Notes: generated by a model from the letters alone, not told the origin. A stretch of DNA of 64,000 nucleotides from Hybos culiciformis (GCA_964007475.1 OZ023274.1:79247303-79311302); one strand, 5' to 3'; numbered from the stretch's first letter, positions 48,801 through 59,337 are shown. Translations and numbers: made by a program.

Positions 48801-50977
48801 TTGGACTTTGGGTATGCGGTGCATGCACTTGTTTTGTTGAGCTTGGTACTGTTCCCGGAACCATTTCAGCACTTTTACATTTTGGTGGTTCGCATGTACT
48901 CTCAGGTTTCGTTGTACTTTTAATTTTTTTTTTAACGTTACTAATATCACCGTTACAGCTGCAAATTTTTGAGTCATAATTAGACGCGTTTGAGGCTTTT
49001 GAATTTCGCGTATGCGGCACATTCGTTGGTGATCTTGAGTTTGATCTTGGTTTTGGACCCATTTTACTATTTTCACACGTCGGTTGGACTGCTGATCTTG
49101 TTTTTGGTTCGCATGAGCTGTCAGCTTTCGCTGTACTTCTCGGACGTCCGCGAATGTTACTGATATCTGCATTACAGCTGCTTGAAACTCTTGAACTTTG
49201 CGTATGCGGTACATGCACTTGTGTTGTTGAGCTTGACACTGTACCTGGAACCATTGCAACACTTTTACATTTTGGTGGTTCGCATGTACTCTCAGGTTTC
49301 GTTGTACTTTTAAATTTTTTTTTAACGTTACTAATATCACTGTTACAGCTGCAAATTTTTGAGTCATAATTAGACGCGTTTGAGGCTTTTGAATTTCGCG
49401 TATGCGGCACATTCGTTGGTGATCTTGAGTTTGATCTTGGTCTTGGACCCATTTTACTATTTTCACACGTCGGTTGGACTGCTGATCTTGTTTTTGGTTC
49501 GCATGAGCTGTCAGCTTTCGCTGTCCTTCTCAGACGTTCGCGAATGTTACTGATATCTGCATTACAGCTGCAAATATTCGAGTCATAATTAGATGTGTTT
49601 GAAACTCTTGGACTTTGGGTATGCGGTGCATGCACTTGTTTTGTTGAGCTTGGTACTGTTCCCGGAACCATTTCAGCACTTTTACATTTCGGTGATACTG
49701 CAGATCTTATTGTTCCGCATGTACTACTGTCACGTTTCGTTGTACTTCTAGAACTTTTTCGAACGTTATTGAAATTTGTGTTGCAGTTGCAAATATTTGA
49801 GTCATAATTAGAGGTTTTTGGATTTCGCGTATGCGAGCTAGGTCTTCGAGCTGGACCGATTTTAGTACTGTCGCATGTCGGTGCCGTGTCGTTTCTATTA
49901 CAGCTGGAAATATTTGAGTTATAATTAGGTTTTTTTGAAACTCTCGGATTTTGCGCATTCGGAGAAAGCCTTGGTAATCTTCTTCTCGGTTCTGGTTCTA
50001 GACACACTCTTACTGCATCTTCCGCCTGCCCACAATCTAAAAAAAAGTTGCAGAAGTAAGTAACTAAGCAAAATGTGCCTTTCAAGAATGTGAGGAATGC
50101 ATATTTCGTTGTTTCAAACACGCTTGAGTACAAAAAAAAACTCCCTTTGAGTAGGGATTCCATATTTGTTCTCTTTTTGGTCTCTTTTAAAGATAGCAAA
50201 TATGGAATCCCTACCTTTGAGGATTTTTTTTGTCGGCAAATGAATGTGAAACAAAAGATAAGAGGTAAAAAATAAGATGCATGTGTCATAATGTAAATAG
50301 TAAAAAAAAAGTATAATTAAACAATAAAGTTTAATGAAACAAATGCAGTATATATATTTTTTAATGCGCAAAACGTTACATTTTTTTAATCAACATATAC
50401 CTATTTTTTCAGCATCTAACTAATCTTTTGCAAATTTATTGTAGTTTATAAAATGGATTGAATAAATAAATAAATTAACATCATTTGCAAATTTTTCGCT
50501 ATATTTATTTCAAAAGGAAAACTTAACTGTAACTTTTCAAAGGAATACTAAAAAAAATGGCTTACTTCCTTCACGTCCAACACGTTGTGAAGTTGAGTTA
50601 CGATTTACTTCATCACCAGTTTCTACGACGGTATCATCTACTGCATCTTTTAGAAGTATTTGTAGTTCAGGCAAAATTTCATTAAATATTTGACGTAAGC
50701 AATCGAAATTTGGATGTGCAGGGTCGAAAGAATCCGAATTTGAGATTTTATTATCATCAGCATCTTTACCCCCACAATTTCTTTTAATAGCATTTAGACC
50801 TAATTTTATTTTAAGTTTGTCAGCTAATATAACTAAATCCTCAGTTGGAATTTCTTGTAATTGTTTAAGTGTTATTTTTAATACTTTGCAAATCACAATA
50901 TCATTTTCGTTGACATTTGTAGACTCTTCTCCTGCTAAACATATCTTTTTTAAAGAATAATTAGATGAGAAGTCCAA
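45859..50977 (-). CDS. Orphan tandem-repeat protein A (helical first exon plus ~15 Cys/Ser/Arg-rich repeats)
   Basis: Two exons: about 50977-50566 and 50036-45859. A GTAAGC donor and TTTTTTTTAG acceptor agree in phase. Exon 1 carries a helical segment shared with the 52832-53332 gene (NVNENDIVICKVLKI, then LQEIPTEDLVILADKLKI). Exon 2 encodes 1392 codons. After an Arg/Pro-rich lead there are about 15 repeats with the core NYDSNICSCNADISNVR, then a basic STxKxDSxCEPK stretch and RPRSNSRS / PHTRN. Two unit types alternate, making a higher-order repeat of roughly 390-415 bp. The C-terminal 220 residues hold three copies of a different ~73-residue unit (predicted helix FLTEFLEDFERNLQ, then a Ser/Asp stretch and ESCL). 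No known family, signal peptide or membrane segment is evident. Exon 1 lacks an in-frame ATG, so an upstream exon, a different start or loss of function remains possible. Confidence 0.7.
46550..49900 (-). repeat. Coding higher-order tandem repeat array of gene A
   Basis: Near-identical blocks recur, for example the minus-strand sequence for PHTRNSKASNA at about 47282, 48184, 48987 and 49381, with a variant near 48574; spacings are about 390-415 bp. Because repeat units are a multiple of three and rich in CAN/TCN/GCN codons, other frames and the opposite strand also stay open. Some units have lost part of the pattern (a shorter RVSSSCNADISN form), showing deletion inside units. Confidence 0.85.
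50037..50565 (-). other. Intron of orphan gene A
   Basis: Donor GTAAGC at 50565-50560 and acceptor TTTTTTTTAG ending at 50037. It contains the 62-bp MITE at 50152-50213. The exon 2 frame happens to stay open into the intron as far as an ATG at 50287-50289, giving a hydrophobic lead; since that stretch contains the MITE, I treat it as intron rather than coding. Confidence 0.6.
50152..50213. mobile_element. 62-bp micro-MITE with perfect 17-bp inverted repeats and 8-bp target duplication
   Basis: TAGGGATTCCATATTTG at the left end is matched exactly by its complement at the right end, leaving a 28-bp centre. CCTTTGAG flanks it on both sides (50144-50151 and 50214-50221). The 8-bp duplication and TAGGG-type end indicate the hAT superfamily. 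It lies in the intron of orphan gene A. Confidence 0.9.
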
Positions 50978-51489
50978 TCAAAAGTAATAATATTAAATTT
51001 TAATCGTTTCTTGAAATTTCGACAAGAATTTATTATAATTTACATATGAATGCTCTGGATTACTTCGAAATTAGATTATTTTATCCAATTTTATCAATAA
51101 AATTTAACGACCTAATAGACCTAATATTCCTTTCTATAATTTTTTATAATTGATAGTGAAAGAGTTGGGGTGACATTTCGGTCATAAATTTTATTCAATA
51201 AATTAAACTTGTATAATCACTTTGTTAAATTAAATTTTTTAATATTCATTTTTATTAATTTTGCAGTTAAGTTCATTACAATTGTATTTACTTATGGTCC
51301 GAAAAAAAGCCGCTGAACTTATCGGCGACTTTTCCTGGTAATGAGGCAAAACATTTTTTTTTAGAATTATTAGTTCTACCTATTTATTTATTTATTTATT
51401 TTATTGTCTAAAGCGTGTGTGAAACAACGAGAGAGAGAGAGAGAGATAAAAGAATCAGATGCATTCCTCATAGTCTAAAAAGGCACAAT
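50978..51489. other. Spacer upstream of orphan gene A
   Basis: AT-rich sequence with a (GA)n microsatellite at 51429-51446. The first 40 bp (gacttctcatctaattat on the minus strand) are conserved upstream of the paralogous exon at 53332, so the promoter or 5' UTR was duplicated too. Confidence 0.5.
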
Positions 51490-52044
51490 CAGTGGTGGGA
51501 TTCAGCCGGTTCGCACCGGTTCGCGCGAACCGTTTCTTAAAATATTTAAGATTCGCGCGAACCGTTTCCTATAATTTGTACGTTCGCGAAAATAGCCTGA
51601 AAAAGTTTTGAAATAACTATTCACTGTTTTAACAGTCCCTCCGTGGCAATTTCTCAACTACTCAAAGAATATACATTTAAATTTACATTGAAATTTGTAT
51701 TAAAAATTTGACAAGCGTTTTACTTATTTATCTGAAAAATCTCCTTTTTCTTTAACTATGTTATGTGAATACTGTGAGTAAAGAACTGAATAAGAGTAAA
51801 AATATGCTTTTACAAAGTATTAAACGTGTAACAAGCAAGCCTGTTTTGAAATTCTAACATTTGGAAACATCAATCTAAAAATTTATGAGTTTTTATGAAG
51901 GAGAAGGTATATATATGTTCTGGAAAGGACTTTAGAATCTAAATTAAAACAACTTTTTAGAGAATTCGAAACCACGAAAAAAATTGTATTCTTTTTTTTT
52001 ACGGGAAGCGAACCGGTTGTTAAATGTTTTGAATCCCACCACTG
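51490..52044. mobile_element. Non-autonomous hAT-type element (555 bp) with 8-bp target duplication
   Basis: Target duplication GGCACAAT at 51482-51489 and 52045-52052. The terminal inverted repeat CAGTGGTGGGATTCA is exact at both ends, and an inner ACCGGTTCGC / GCGAACCGGT pair extends the symmetry. CAGTGGTGGG-type ends with an 8-bp duplication are a hAT hallmark. There is no transposase frame. Confidence 0.95.
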
Positions 52045-52138
52045 GGCACAATGTTTTATTTTCTGCGAATATTCGTTGTCTGAAAAAAATTAATTCTTTT
52101 TCCGAATAAATAAATGAATTATTTAATAAAATGTGCAT

Positions 52139-52440
52139 ACACTAAACCCTCCAATTGCGCGGTAGATACGTTCCAAAAAAACAACGCGCGAACCAAAATC
52201 GCTCTCTGTGAACCTGATTTTATATGTAATTATGGGGTAAGGTTCCAGATATTAGAAAAATTGCAAAAATATAATAAAAAACTTGTTTAAATATCTTTTA
52301 ATTAAAATTATGTTATTTTACATGTTCATTTCAAAAAAAAAATTAAACTCTAAATAAAATATGCATCGAAATCATAGTTTTACCGGATTCACCAATTATG
52401 TATGAATTAACATAATTTTTTTTGTTAAAAACTGCAAAAA
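52139..52440. repeat. Probable DNA-transposon fragment
   Basis: It starts aaaccctccaattgcgcggt and includes an acgcgcgaacc string. This CG-containing sequence is unlike the local background and resembles ends of common insect DNA elements, but I see no matching second end. Confidence 0.3.
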
Positions 52441-52730
52441 AAAAAAAACTGTTCCTTTTGCGTATTTTACCGCGATTTTTGCGAATTAGTAATGAATAGA
52501 TTTGAAGGGGGTGATTTTAATTTAAATTTTCGCGTTTATTCGCGGTTTTCGAGAACTTTTTCGCAATTTTCGTGGGTTAGTAACGATCAGTTTTAAAGAA
52601 AGTTCATTTTATTTTTAGTTCATAATTTTCACCGATTTTCGCGCATTTTTTCGCGGTTTTCAAACATTAGTAACGATCAGATTTAAAAGTTTTATTTTTA
52701 ATTAATAATTTTCGGGGTTTTCGAATTTAC
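52440..52730 (+). repeat. Degenerate minisatellite, locus 1
   Basis: Three or so imperfect units of about 90-110 bp, each built from ttttcgcgtt / tcgcggttttc followed by ttagtaacgatcag. Related units occur at 57340-57535. Confidence 0.6.
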
Positions 52731-52831
52731 CTAGAACTAGAATTGAAACCTAGCTAGACCTATTTTTCGCCATCGTAAGCCTAAAAAAAAAAAAAAACGA
52801 GATTTTGAAAAGCACTATTTCGCTATACAAC

Positions 52832-53332
52832 CTAAAATGTACCAATTAAATCTAACAAAAATTTAAAAAATCGGCTTACGTCCTTTACATCAATTTCGTT
52901 GAGGAGTTCAGTTAGAATTTTTTCAGCATCATCTGTTGCTTGGCATAAGACTTGCCATGATTTTCGATCTGATCCATTTTTTAGACGTCTTTTTAGTTCA
53001 GGCATAATGTGATCAAATATTTCACTTAAAAACTCAAATTTTGGGTGTAAAGCGATTGAGGTCTTACTGTCGTAAGATTCTAGTAGATCATCTTTTGAAT
53101 TTGAATTGACCTTATTATCAGCCCCATATTTTATTTTTAACTGTTCACTTTGGAATGCGATAAAACTTCTTGCTATATTAAGACGTAATTTTGCTTTAAG
53201 CTTGGCAGCTAATATCATTAAATTCACAGTTGAAATTTCTTGTAATTGTTTAGGCTTTATTTTCAATACTTTGCAGATCATCAAATCATTTTCGTTGACA
53301 TTAAGGTACTCTTCTGCTTCTAAGTTCTTCAT
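52832..53332 (-). CDS. Orphan family member A': first-exon domain only, 166 aa
   Basis: Starts at a true ATG (MKNLEAEEYLNVNENDL). Residues about 11-50 match exon 1 of gene A closely (NVNENDxxICKVLKI, LQEIxTxxLxILAxKLKxKL), and a second shared block lies around HPKFEFLSEIFDHIMPELKRRL. As an unspliced frame it ends after DLIGTF. A GTAAGC donor occurs after residue 151, at the place equivalent to gene A's donor, but in phase 0 rather than 1, and no repeat-coding exon is found before gene A begins. So it is either a short single-exon gene, or a first exon that lost its partner. The shared helix pair faintly suggests a SAP/LEM-like fold, which is only a guess. Confidence 0.55.
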   Translation of the reverse strand: MKNLEAEEYLNVNENDLMICKVLKIKPKQLQEISTVNLMILAAKLKAKLRLNIARSFIAFQSEQLKIKYGADNKVNSNSKDDLLESYDSKTSIALHPKFEFLSEIFDHIMPELKRRLKNGSDRKSWQVLCQATDDAEKILTELLNEIDVKDVSRFFKFLLDLIGTF

Positions 53333-53578
53333 TTTCTAAAGTATAATTAGATGAGAAGTCTATTTATATCAAAACTTATAATTTTATTCGCTTTAACTTG
53401 AAATTTAGAGAAAAAAAAATCAAATATAAATATACATAGGTATGTTCCTGATTACATTTTTTTTCCAGTTTTACCGATAATGAAATTTAAATTTAAAATA
53501 ATACATATCTGGTTAAAGTTTTTTTCGAAGATTGCTTAAAATAATTCATAATAAAATTATTTTATAATATTCTCCATA

Positions 53579-54487
53579 CCCTCTAAGAAAAGCGTCACGA
53601 AAGCGTATCGCAGGCGAAGTCTATAGCTTATAATAGACTCCGTAAGCGTACCGATTTGGCGATACGAAAACGAGCCGTAAACGTAAATGTTAGAATAAGA
53701 GTAGTAAACAAAAAAACGGAGTTATATGCATGTATTGGAACTTCGCCGATGGCGTAGAATAAGCGGTGCATTTACGTTACACCACAGTGATTCATTCTTG
53801 TATCGCATAAAACGTACTTACATCGCCGAGATCGTACCATAAGCGGTGCGTTTATGTTACACAACAGTGGCTTACTAACTGATTTCAGCGGTCTTTTAAA
53901 TGAATGAAAAAATTTATTTATTTTGATAAAGTTTTATTTATTTGCTAAATAACAAACGATTTAAAAATATTATTAAAATTTTCTGTTGAGGATTTATATT
54001 TTTCGTTGTCTGTCCTTTGCATACTGAAACCATTTTTTATGCTATGTATAATTCGTCATCCTCACGTTCGAGAATTTTTCGGTGCTACATTCTATTAAAC
54101 AAAGAAGTTACATTTAATTGTATTTCAATCATCAATTACACAATAATTAATAAAATAAAAATAAAAAATTAATACTTACATTTTTTTAATTTTAGTTTAT
54201 TTTTTTTTTTTTTTTTTTTTTTTTTATTGATGTCATGACAAATAAAAACATAGTTCGCAAGAAAGGAATGAAAGCGATTCGCTTTCTTATACACAAAACG
54301 TTTCGCTTTTGTATCGCCAAAATCGAAGCGTATACGGAGTGGTTCTGAGAGACCACTTCGTTGCCGGGTCGTTTTCGTGCCGTTGTTTTTTATATGAAAA
54401 TTTATGCAAGAGTGTTAGTGAAATGGCATTACACACTCGATTCGTTTTCGATACGCAAAATGCGGTACGTTAATTTTTCTTAGAGGG
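53579..54487. mobile_element. Candidate TA-flanked DNA element (909 bp)
   Basis: CCCTCTAAGAAAA at the left end is matched by the complement TTTTTCTTAGAGGG at the right end, each flanked by TA (53577-53578 and 54488-54489), the Tc1/mariner signature. The inside is CG-rich for this region, with repeated gcgatacg / cgtatcgc palindromes near both ends and a T25 run at 54201-54225. No transposase frame. Confidence 0.7.
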
Positions 54488-54499
54488 TAGAGGTAAAAT

Positions 54500-55440
54500 A
54501 ATGCCATAAGTCACTTGACAATTGTATTTGATTCAAAGAAATAAGAAAGTGAGAAGAATTCAAGAGCGATTAAGACTTCACCACTATATATAACAATGTC
54601 AAAGCAGAAACAAAAAACTGTAGACCAGTTTTTCAAAATGCAGAAGAGCAGAAACAAAAACCATAAGGTAGGCAAGCAGTCAACAACTCGGAAAACTATT
54701 CGTATCCTAATAATTTGTGTTGATCGATCTCAAAAGCGATAAATAAGATGAGGCAAGAACCAAAGAAATTTTTAATCCTATCGAACTGCAGGGCAACGCG
54801 AAGATCAAAATAAAATTGAATGGAATAGATTATTACAAACATCTTCAGAACGTACACAAGAAGATAGACAATATACAAACGAAGATGACATGCATCGAAG
54901 AAGCCATCATAAGAAGCAAAGAAAAATTGAAAAATTCAGGAAAAACTGCAACTAGATACTATTTTTTATCAGATTTTTGTTTGAACTCAAAACCATAACT
55001 CACGGAGGTAATGTCAAAGCAAATTTGGAAAAGAGGTGACAAATTATTAGAAGAATGGTAAGCAAAGAAGGACAAAGGGAAACAGCATAAGGTTGGGCCA
55101 GGACTATTAATAAGGCGGGAGGTTAAATAATAAGGTATTAATAGAAGCCTTGGGAGAGACGAATATAGAAGGACAGAGAGGATGGAAAGGAACGAAAAGA
55201 ACAGAAAGGGTCGATCGGCAGGGATAACGAGATGGGGCTGAAGGAAAATTATGGAAGATACAGGGTAAGGTAGAGGGTAGAGTCTGAAGAAAGAGGGTGT
55301 AGAGGAGGGTCTGACTCTGAAGGGAAATATTACATAGAAAAAGCAGAGACGTGAGGCAAAAAGGAGGGAAAAAGCGAATGTATGGAGCTATTTTTTTAAA
55401 ACTAGGTTAGAGCGAAACAAGTTTGCGCCGCACCTCGATT
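54500..55440 (+). repeat. Purine-rich, G+C-richer island, possibly a decayed retroelement
   Basis: The plus strand is strongly purine-biased (long AG-rich stretches at 55040-55400) and more G+C-rich than its surroundings. A broken frame from 54597 reads MSKQKQKTVDQFFKMQK, then stops; a second frame at about 54786-54998 could form a Lys/Glu-rich coiled coil. Nothing matches reverse transcriptase. Origin uncertain. Confidence 0.3.
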
Positions 55441-55820
55441 TACTAGTGAATAATAAAAATAAATTTTAATTGAAAAGTAATAAAAGTAATACCATAAAAT
55501 AGATTCCAGACTTTATATGAATATTCCAAAAATGGGACGGAGAATATACACAGTACAGAGGTTTCATTACATTAGATCAGTCCAACAGTGTTTTGAAAGT
55601 CAATCAATATCATCTTGCAAGTCAAAACAATCAGAATTTCAAGTTCTATCTTTGAAGAATTTTGTACTATCTGTGTTAATAAGAGCTTCAAATAAAAAAA
55701 TAGGACCAAAGAAGTTAACTGAAACATATGATTATATAAAATTATCGGATCCCTCAAAACACTGAAACATTTGCAAGAGATTTTCATGGTAAATTTCTCA
55801 GAAATTGCTGAACCCATTAA

Positions 55821-56714
55821 GAGCCCTCAATACGGAAAATGGGTCTTGGTTTTGCTTTGATTCTAGAGTTAATACAATCTCGATTGAAGTGATTTTTTGA
55901 TATGTTAGAGTATATATAACTGGCTCCAGAGTAGGTGAGGCGTATTTTTTTAAATTTTTAGTATTTTGGCCCAAATGAGCATTTGAAAAACAACATATTT
56001 GCCGAGATTCTGAAGTAAAGGAAAAAGATATTTAAAAATCTCAAACGCAGAAATAAAGTTAAAATATCACTCTCCAGGGCTGGTGACGTGGAATTTTGAA
56101 TTTCTTTTATTTCCTAAACAATTTTTAATTAACAGGCCGTTCCCAAAACGGAGACTATTTTAGAAACTGAAAATTTTTTTTAATTTCTAGAATTTCTAGT
56201 TTTGGAACGACACGATTTTACAGCTGTTATTTTACAATTATTTTACAAATCAAGATTTTTTGACGTAAAAATCGTTTCGAAATGATATTTTATATTTTAA
56301 AAATATGCAAAGGGATTTTAAATTTATAGGTGTACTTTTTAGTGCACCTCATTTTTAAAAAAACAAAAAATTGAAAATTCAAGCAGACGTTGCAGATGAT
56401 ACAGATTAAATGTCAAGCCTATTTCAATTTCTAAAAAAAAGTAATTTTCTTTAGCAGAAAAGGTATATTTTACGATTTAAAATAGTCTCAGTTTGGGAAC
56501 GGGCTCAAATTTCATTTATTTCTAAGAATTTTATATTGTTTTGATAAATTGCAGTTTCTGCACAAAAATAAAATTCAAATATAAGTTTTGTGATTTTCAG
56601 GTAGAGGTGTTTATCGTACAATTTTTGTCGCATTTTTCACGGCCGTTTAATTTCTGTAAAACAAAATAAAAAAATACTGCATAAATAGAAAACAGAATTT
56701 CACGTCGAGGGCTC
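55821..56714. mobile_element. Candidate TTAA-flanked MITE (894 bp)
   Basis: GAGCCCTC at the left and its complement GAGGGCTC at the right are each bordered by TTAA (55817-55820 and 56715-56718), as in piggyBac-type insertions. The inverted repeat is only 8 bp. A second inverted repeat is nested inside at 56135-56504. No transposase. Confidence 0.55.
56135..56504. mobile_element. Nested 370-bp inverted-repeat element
   Basis: The left arm GCCGTTCCCAAAACGGAGAC continues to CTATTTTA; the right arm is the complement of GCCCGTTCCCAAACTGAGAC continuing to CTATTTTA. It lies wholly inside the TTAA-flanked element, so it is probably a younger insertion or a mosaic part. No clear target duplication. 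Confidence 0.6.
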
Positions 56715-56718
56715 TTAA

Positions 56719-57987
56719 TTATTATTGAAGAAAAACATTTTTAATTTGACAAGTGAATGTGAAGATTTTTCTAACTTTAAAGTCTATATAAATGTACCCT
56801 CCCTTTTTAAGATATTCTGATTTTGATAAAAGCTTTATTTAAGCCTAACAATATGCCTTGATTTTTGCGAGGGGCAAGGTGATAGGTGAAATCGGAAAAT
56901 ATTAAGGTACTAATTTCTCTTTCTTATGCCAGTTGAACATTAAATAAACATGAGTTAAATAAACTAAGTAGTAATAGAAAAAGAGTTTTTAAGCACACAT
57001 TGGACTATTCTCTTATTGAAGTTAAGTAAGTTAAGTAAAGTTAAGTAAAAATCAATCACGATCAAAAGTCTAATCAACTCTTTTCAAGGCAGTGACTTCG
57101 AAATTTAAGAAAATTTAAATTTGAGCTTAATAAAATATAATACAGCTGTATTTTTTTGTGTGTTCATAAAAATTGAAAATTGTTTTATAGTAGCATTTTG
57201 AATATTGTAAACAATTTTCCAGCTACTATAATGCTCCAATAAAAGCATACTATCTGCTTTCTCTTTCAGAGTATGTACCTGAGAGACCGAGCTAAGCTCA
57301 GTAGTCTAATTTGGTTCTTTTTTGCTGTTTTTGTGGATTATGCTTTCGCGGTTTTTTTTTGCACAAGTTTTGTTGCGATCTTCACGTGTTAGTAACGATC
57401 ATGGGTTAGTAACGATTTCCGCGTGTGAGTTACGATCAGATTTGATGGAGATTTTCGCGTTTTTTGCGGATTTTGTCACAATTTTCGTGACTGAGTAACG
57501 ATAAAATTTTTAGTTGTAATTTTTTCGCTTCATTTAAATATAAAATTATAATAATGGAAAAAAAAATTATTCTAATCCATTTTTCCTTTAAAGTAGTCCC
57601 AGAATTGAATTTGTTATGGAAATTTTCAATTTTCCTATTACAGAACTTTTATAAAATCGACATGCACTTTGGAACAACTTTTTGTAGATTTCCAAAAGTA
57701 AAAAGAACCAGAAATAGAATTTTGTTCCAGTTTTAGGTAAAATAGTGACTTATGGAACGCACTCATAGTACCCATTGCCGAAGGATTCAAGCCAAAAAGT
57801 TTCCAACAAATAAATTTTTTTTTTTTTTCGACTATTTTTGCAAAACAAGTTCATAATTTTACCTTTATATATTTTTTTTCTAAATTTTGTTTCTTTCTTG
57901 GCTATTTCCCTTTTTTAACATTTACCTATACAATACTCTTTTTTTTTCAGATGTAAAACCGCAAGTACAAAACGTTCGAAGCCATAA
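56719..57987. other. Spacer between mobile elements, including minisatellite locus 2
   Basis: No gene. It contains a tandem aagttaagta stretch near 57020-57048, the degenerate minisatellite at 57340-57535, and short frames (57554-57736) with no recognisable product. Confidence 0.5.
57340..57535 (+). repeat. Degenerate minisatellite, locus 2
   Basis: Units containing gttagtaacgatca and tttcgcgttttttgcgga, the same motif set as at 52440-52730, in the same orientation. Confidence 0.55.
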
Positions 57988-59337
57988 ATAGTAGATTACA
58001 ATACATGTTAAGAAAATTTGTTATTCTTGCGAGTTGTGTATACACACAAACACATAGACACGAGTCATGTTTATATCACGAGACCGTAGGTCGAGTGATA
58101 TAATATTGACGAGTGTCTATATGTTTCTGTGCATACAAAACGAGCTGTATAACAAATTTGATTAACATGTATTGTATACTGCTTTAATGTGCATGTGAGA
58201 GGAGGGAGTTGAAAACAATACATTTATAATGAAAAAAATAAACAAAAAAGTTCAAAATGAAGCAAGGAAATAAAATTTAATAAGGAAGTTTATTTATTTA
58301 TCGAAATGATTTCAAACCGGAAGATTCCTAAAATATTAAAAAAAAAATTAGTAATTTTTCCAAAAAAAATTATTCATTTTCTTTTTTGCAAAAGAAAAAA
58401 TCGAATAATTTTTTTTTAGAAAAATTACTAATTTTTTTTTTATTATTTTAGGAACTAATGGTCTTCTTAAATTTTATTTAATTTTATTTTTAATTATTAA
58501 AAATAATAATAATAATTTTATAATTATTTTTTTTATAATTAAAAATAAAATCAAATAATAATTATATAATTATAATTTATATTTACAATAAATAATCTCC
58601 TTGTTGCTGCCATTTTCCTCGTTTGTTGATAAAAGAAAAAAAAATTCTTACTTGACATTTGACAATTCACAGCAAACTTTATAATGACAACAAAGATATT
58701 TTCAGGGTTACCATTGTTCTATTTTTATTCATTTTGCTTTTTTGAATAAAAATAAGTGCAATTTTTGAAGTGTGGTTTAAATTTTTGTACTAAAATCCAA
58801 CCACACTCGTTTAAAAATTTAGTAGTAGAGGTTCGAAGATCCTTTAAAAATAGTAGATTGAAACACATGTTAAGAAAATTCATCGACTGATCGACTGGCC
58901 GCTTTTTAGAAAAAAAAAAATAGCCGCGTATTTTTTTATTGGTTCTTTTTTTTTTTTTTTTGTTTGCTCAGAGAGAAAATGTAGATTAGCTCAGAGGGAA
59001 AATTTAGATTTTAGCATTATAAACTAAGCTTTGTTTGACATTGATATGATGCATGTGAGAGGTATACATTTGCAATTTTTTTTTTTTTTGGTATTTGTCT
59101 GTATTGAAATATTGTGAGTGTGAGTGATATTATTTTTGTTTATAGTATTACGCAGTTCAAAATGAAGAATGTAAATACAATATAGAGCAATGTAAATACA
59201 ATTTACATCACAGGGAAATGTAAATACAATTTACATTCCTCTATAATTGCATGTGTATTGATGCATGTAATGGACCATTTACCGAGCTAAATTTGCGAAT
59301 GTAAATACAACTTACCGAAGACATGCGCATTAAAATA
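57988..59337 (-). mobile_element. 1.35-kb foldback/MITE-like element, copy 2 (inverted)
   Basis: The reverse complement of 12474-13811 over its full length, including the terminal hairpin (57988-58190), the AT hairpin near 58380-58450 and the TGTAAATACAATTTACA palindromes near 59160-59240. Where I compared stretches by eye the copies differ at only a few percent of positions, so the element moved recently. There is no coding capacity. Confidence 0.8.

Noticed and set aside
48531..49466. A 311-codon minus-strand frame, with similar frames at 47811-48455 and 47289-47798
   Set aside because: They overlap gene A in another frame and stay open only because the repeat lacks stops there; the conserved Cys/Ser repeat with matching splice phase is in the main frame.
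50037..50289. N-terminal hydrophobic extension of gene A exon 2 as a signal peptide
   Set aside because: The stretch contains a complete 62-bp MITE with target duplication and lies between a donor and an acceptor of matching phase, so it is more likely intron.
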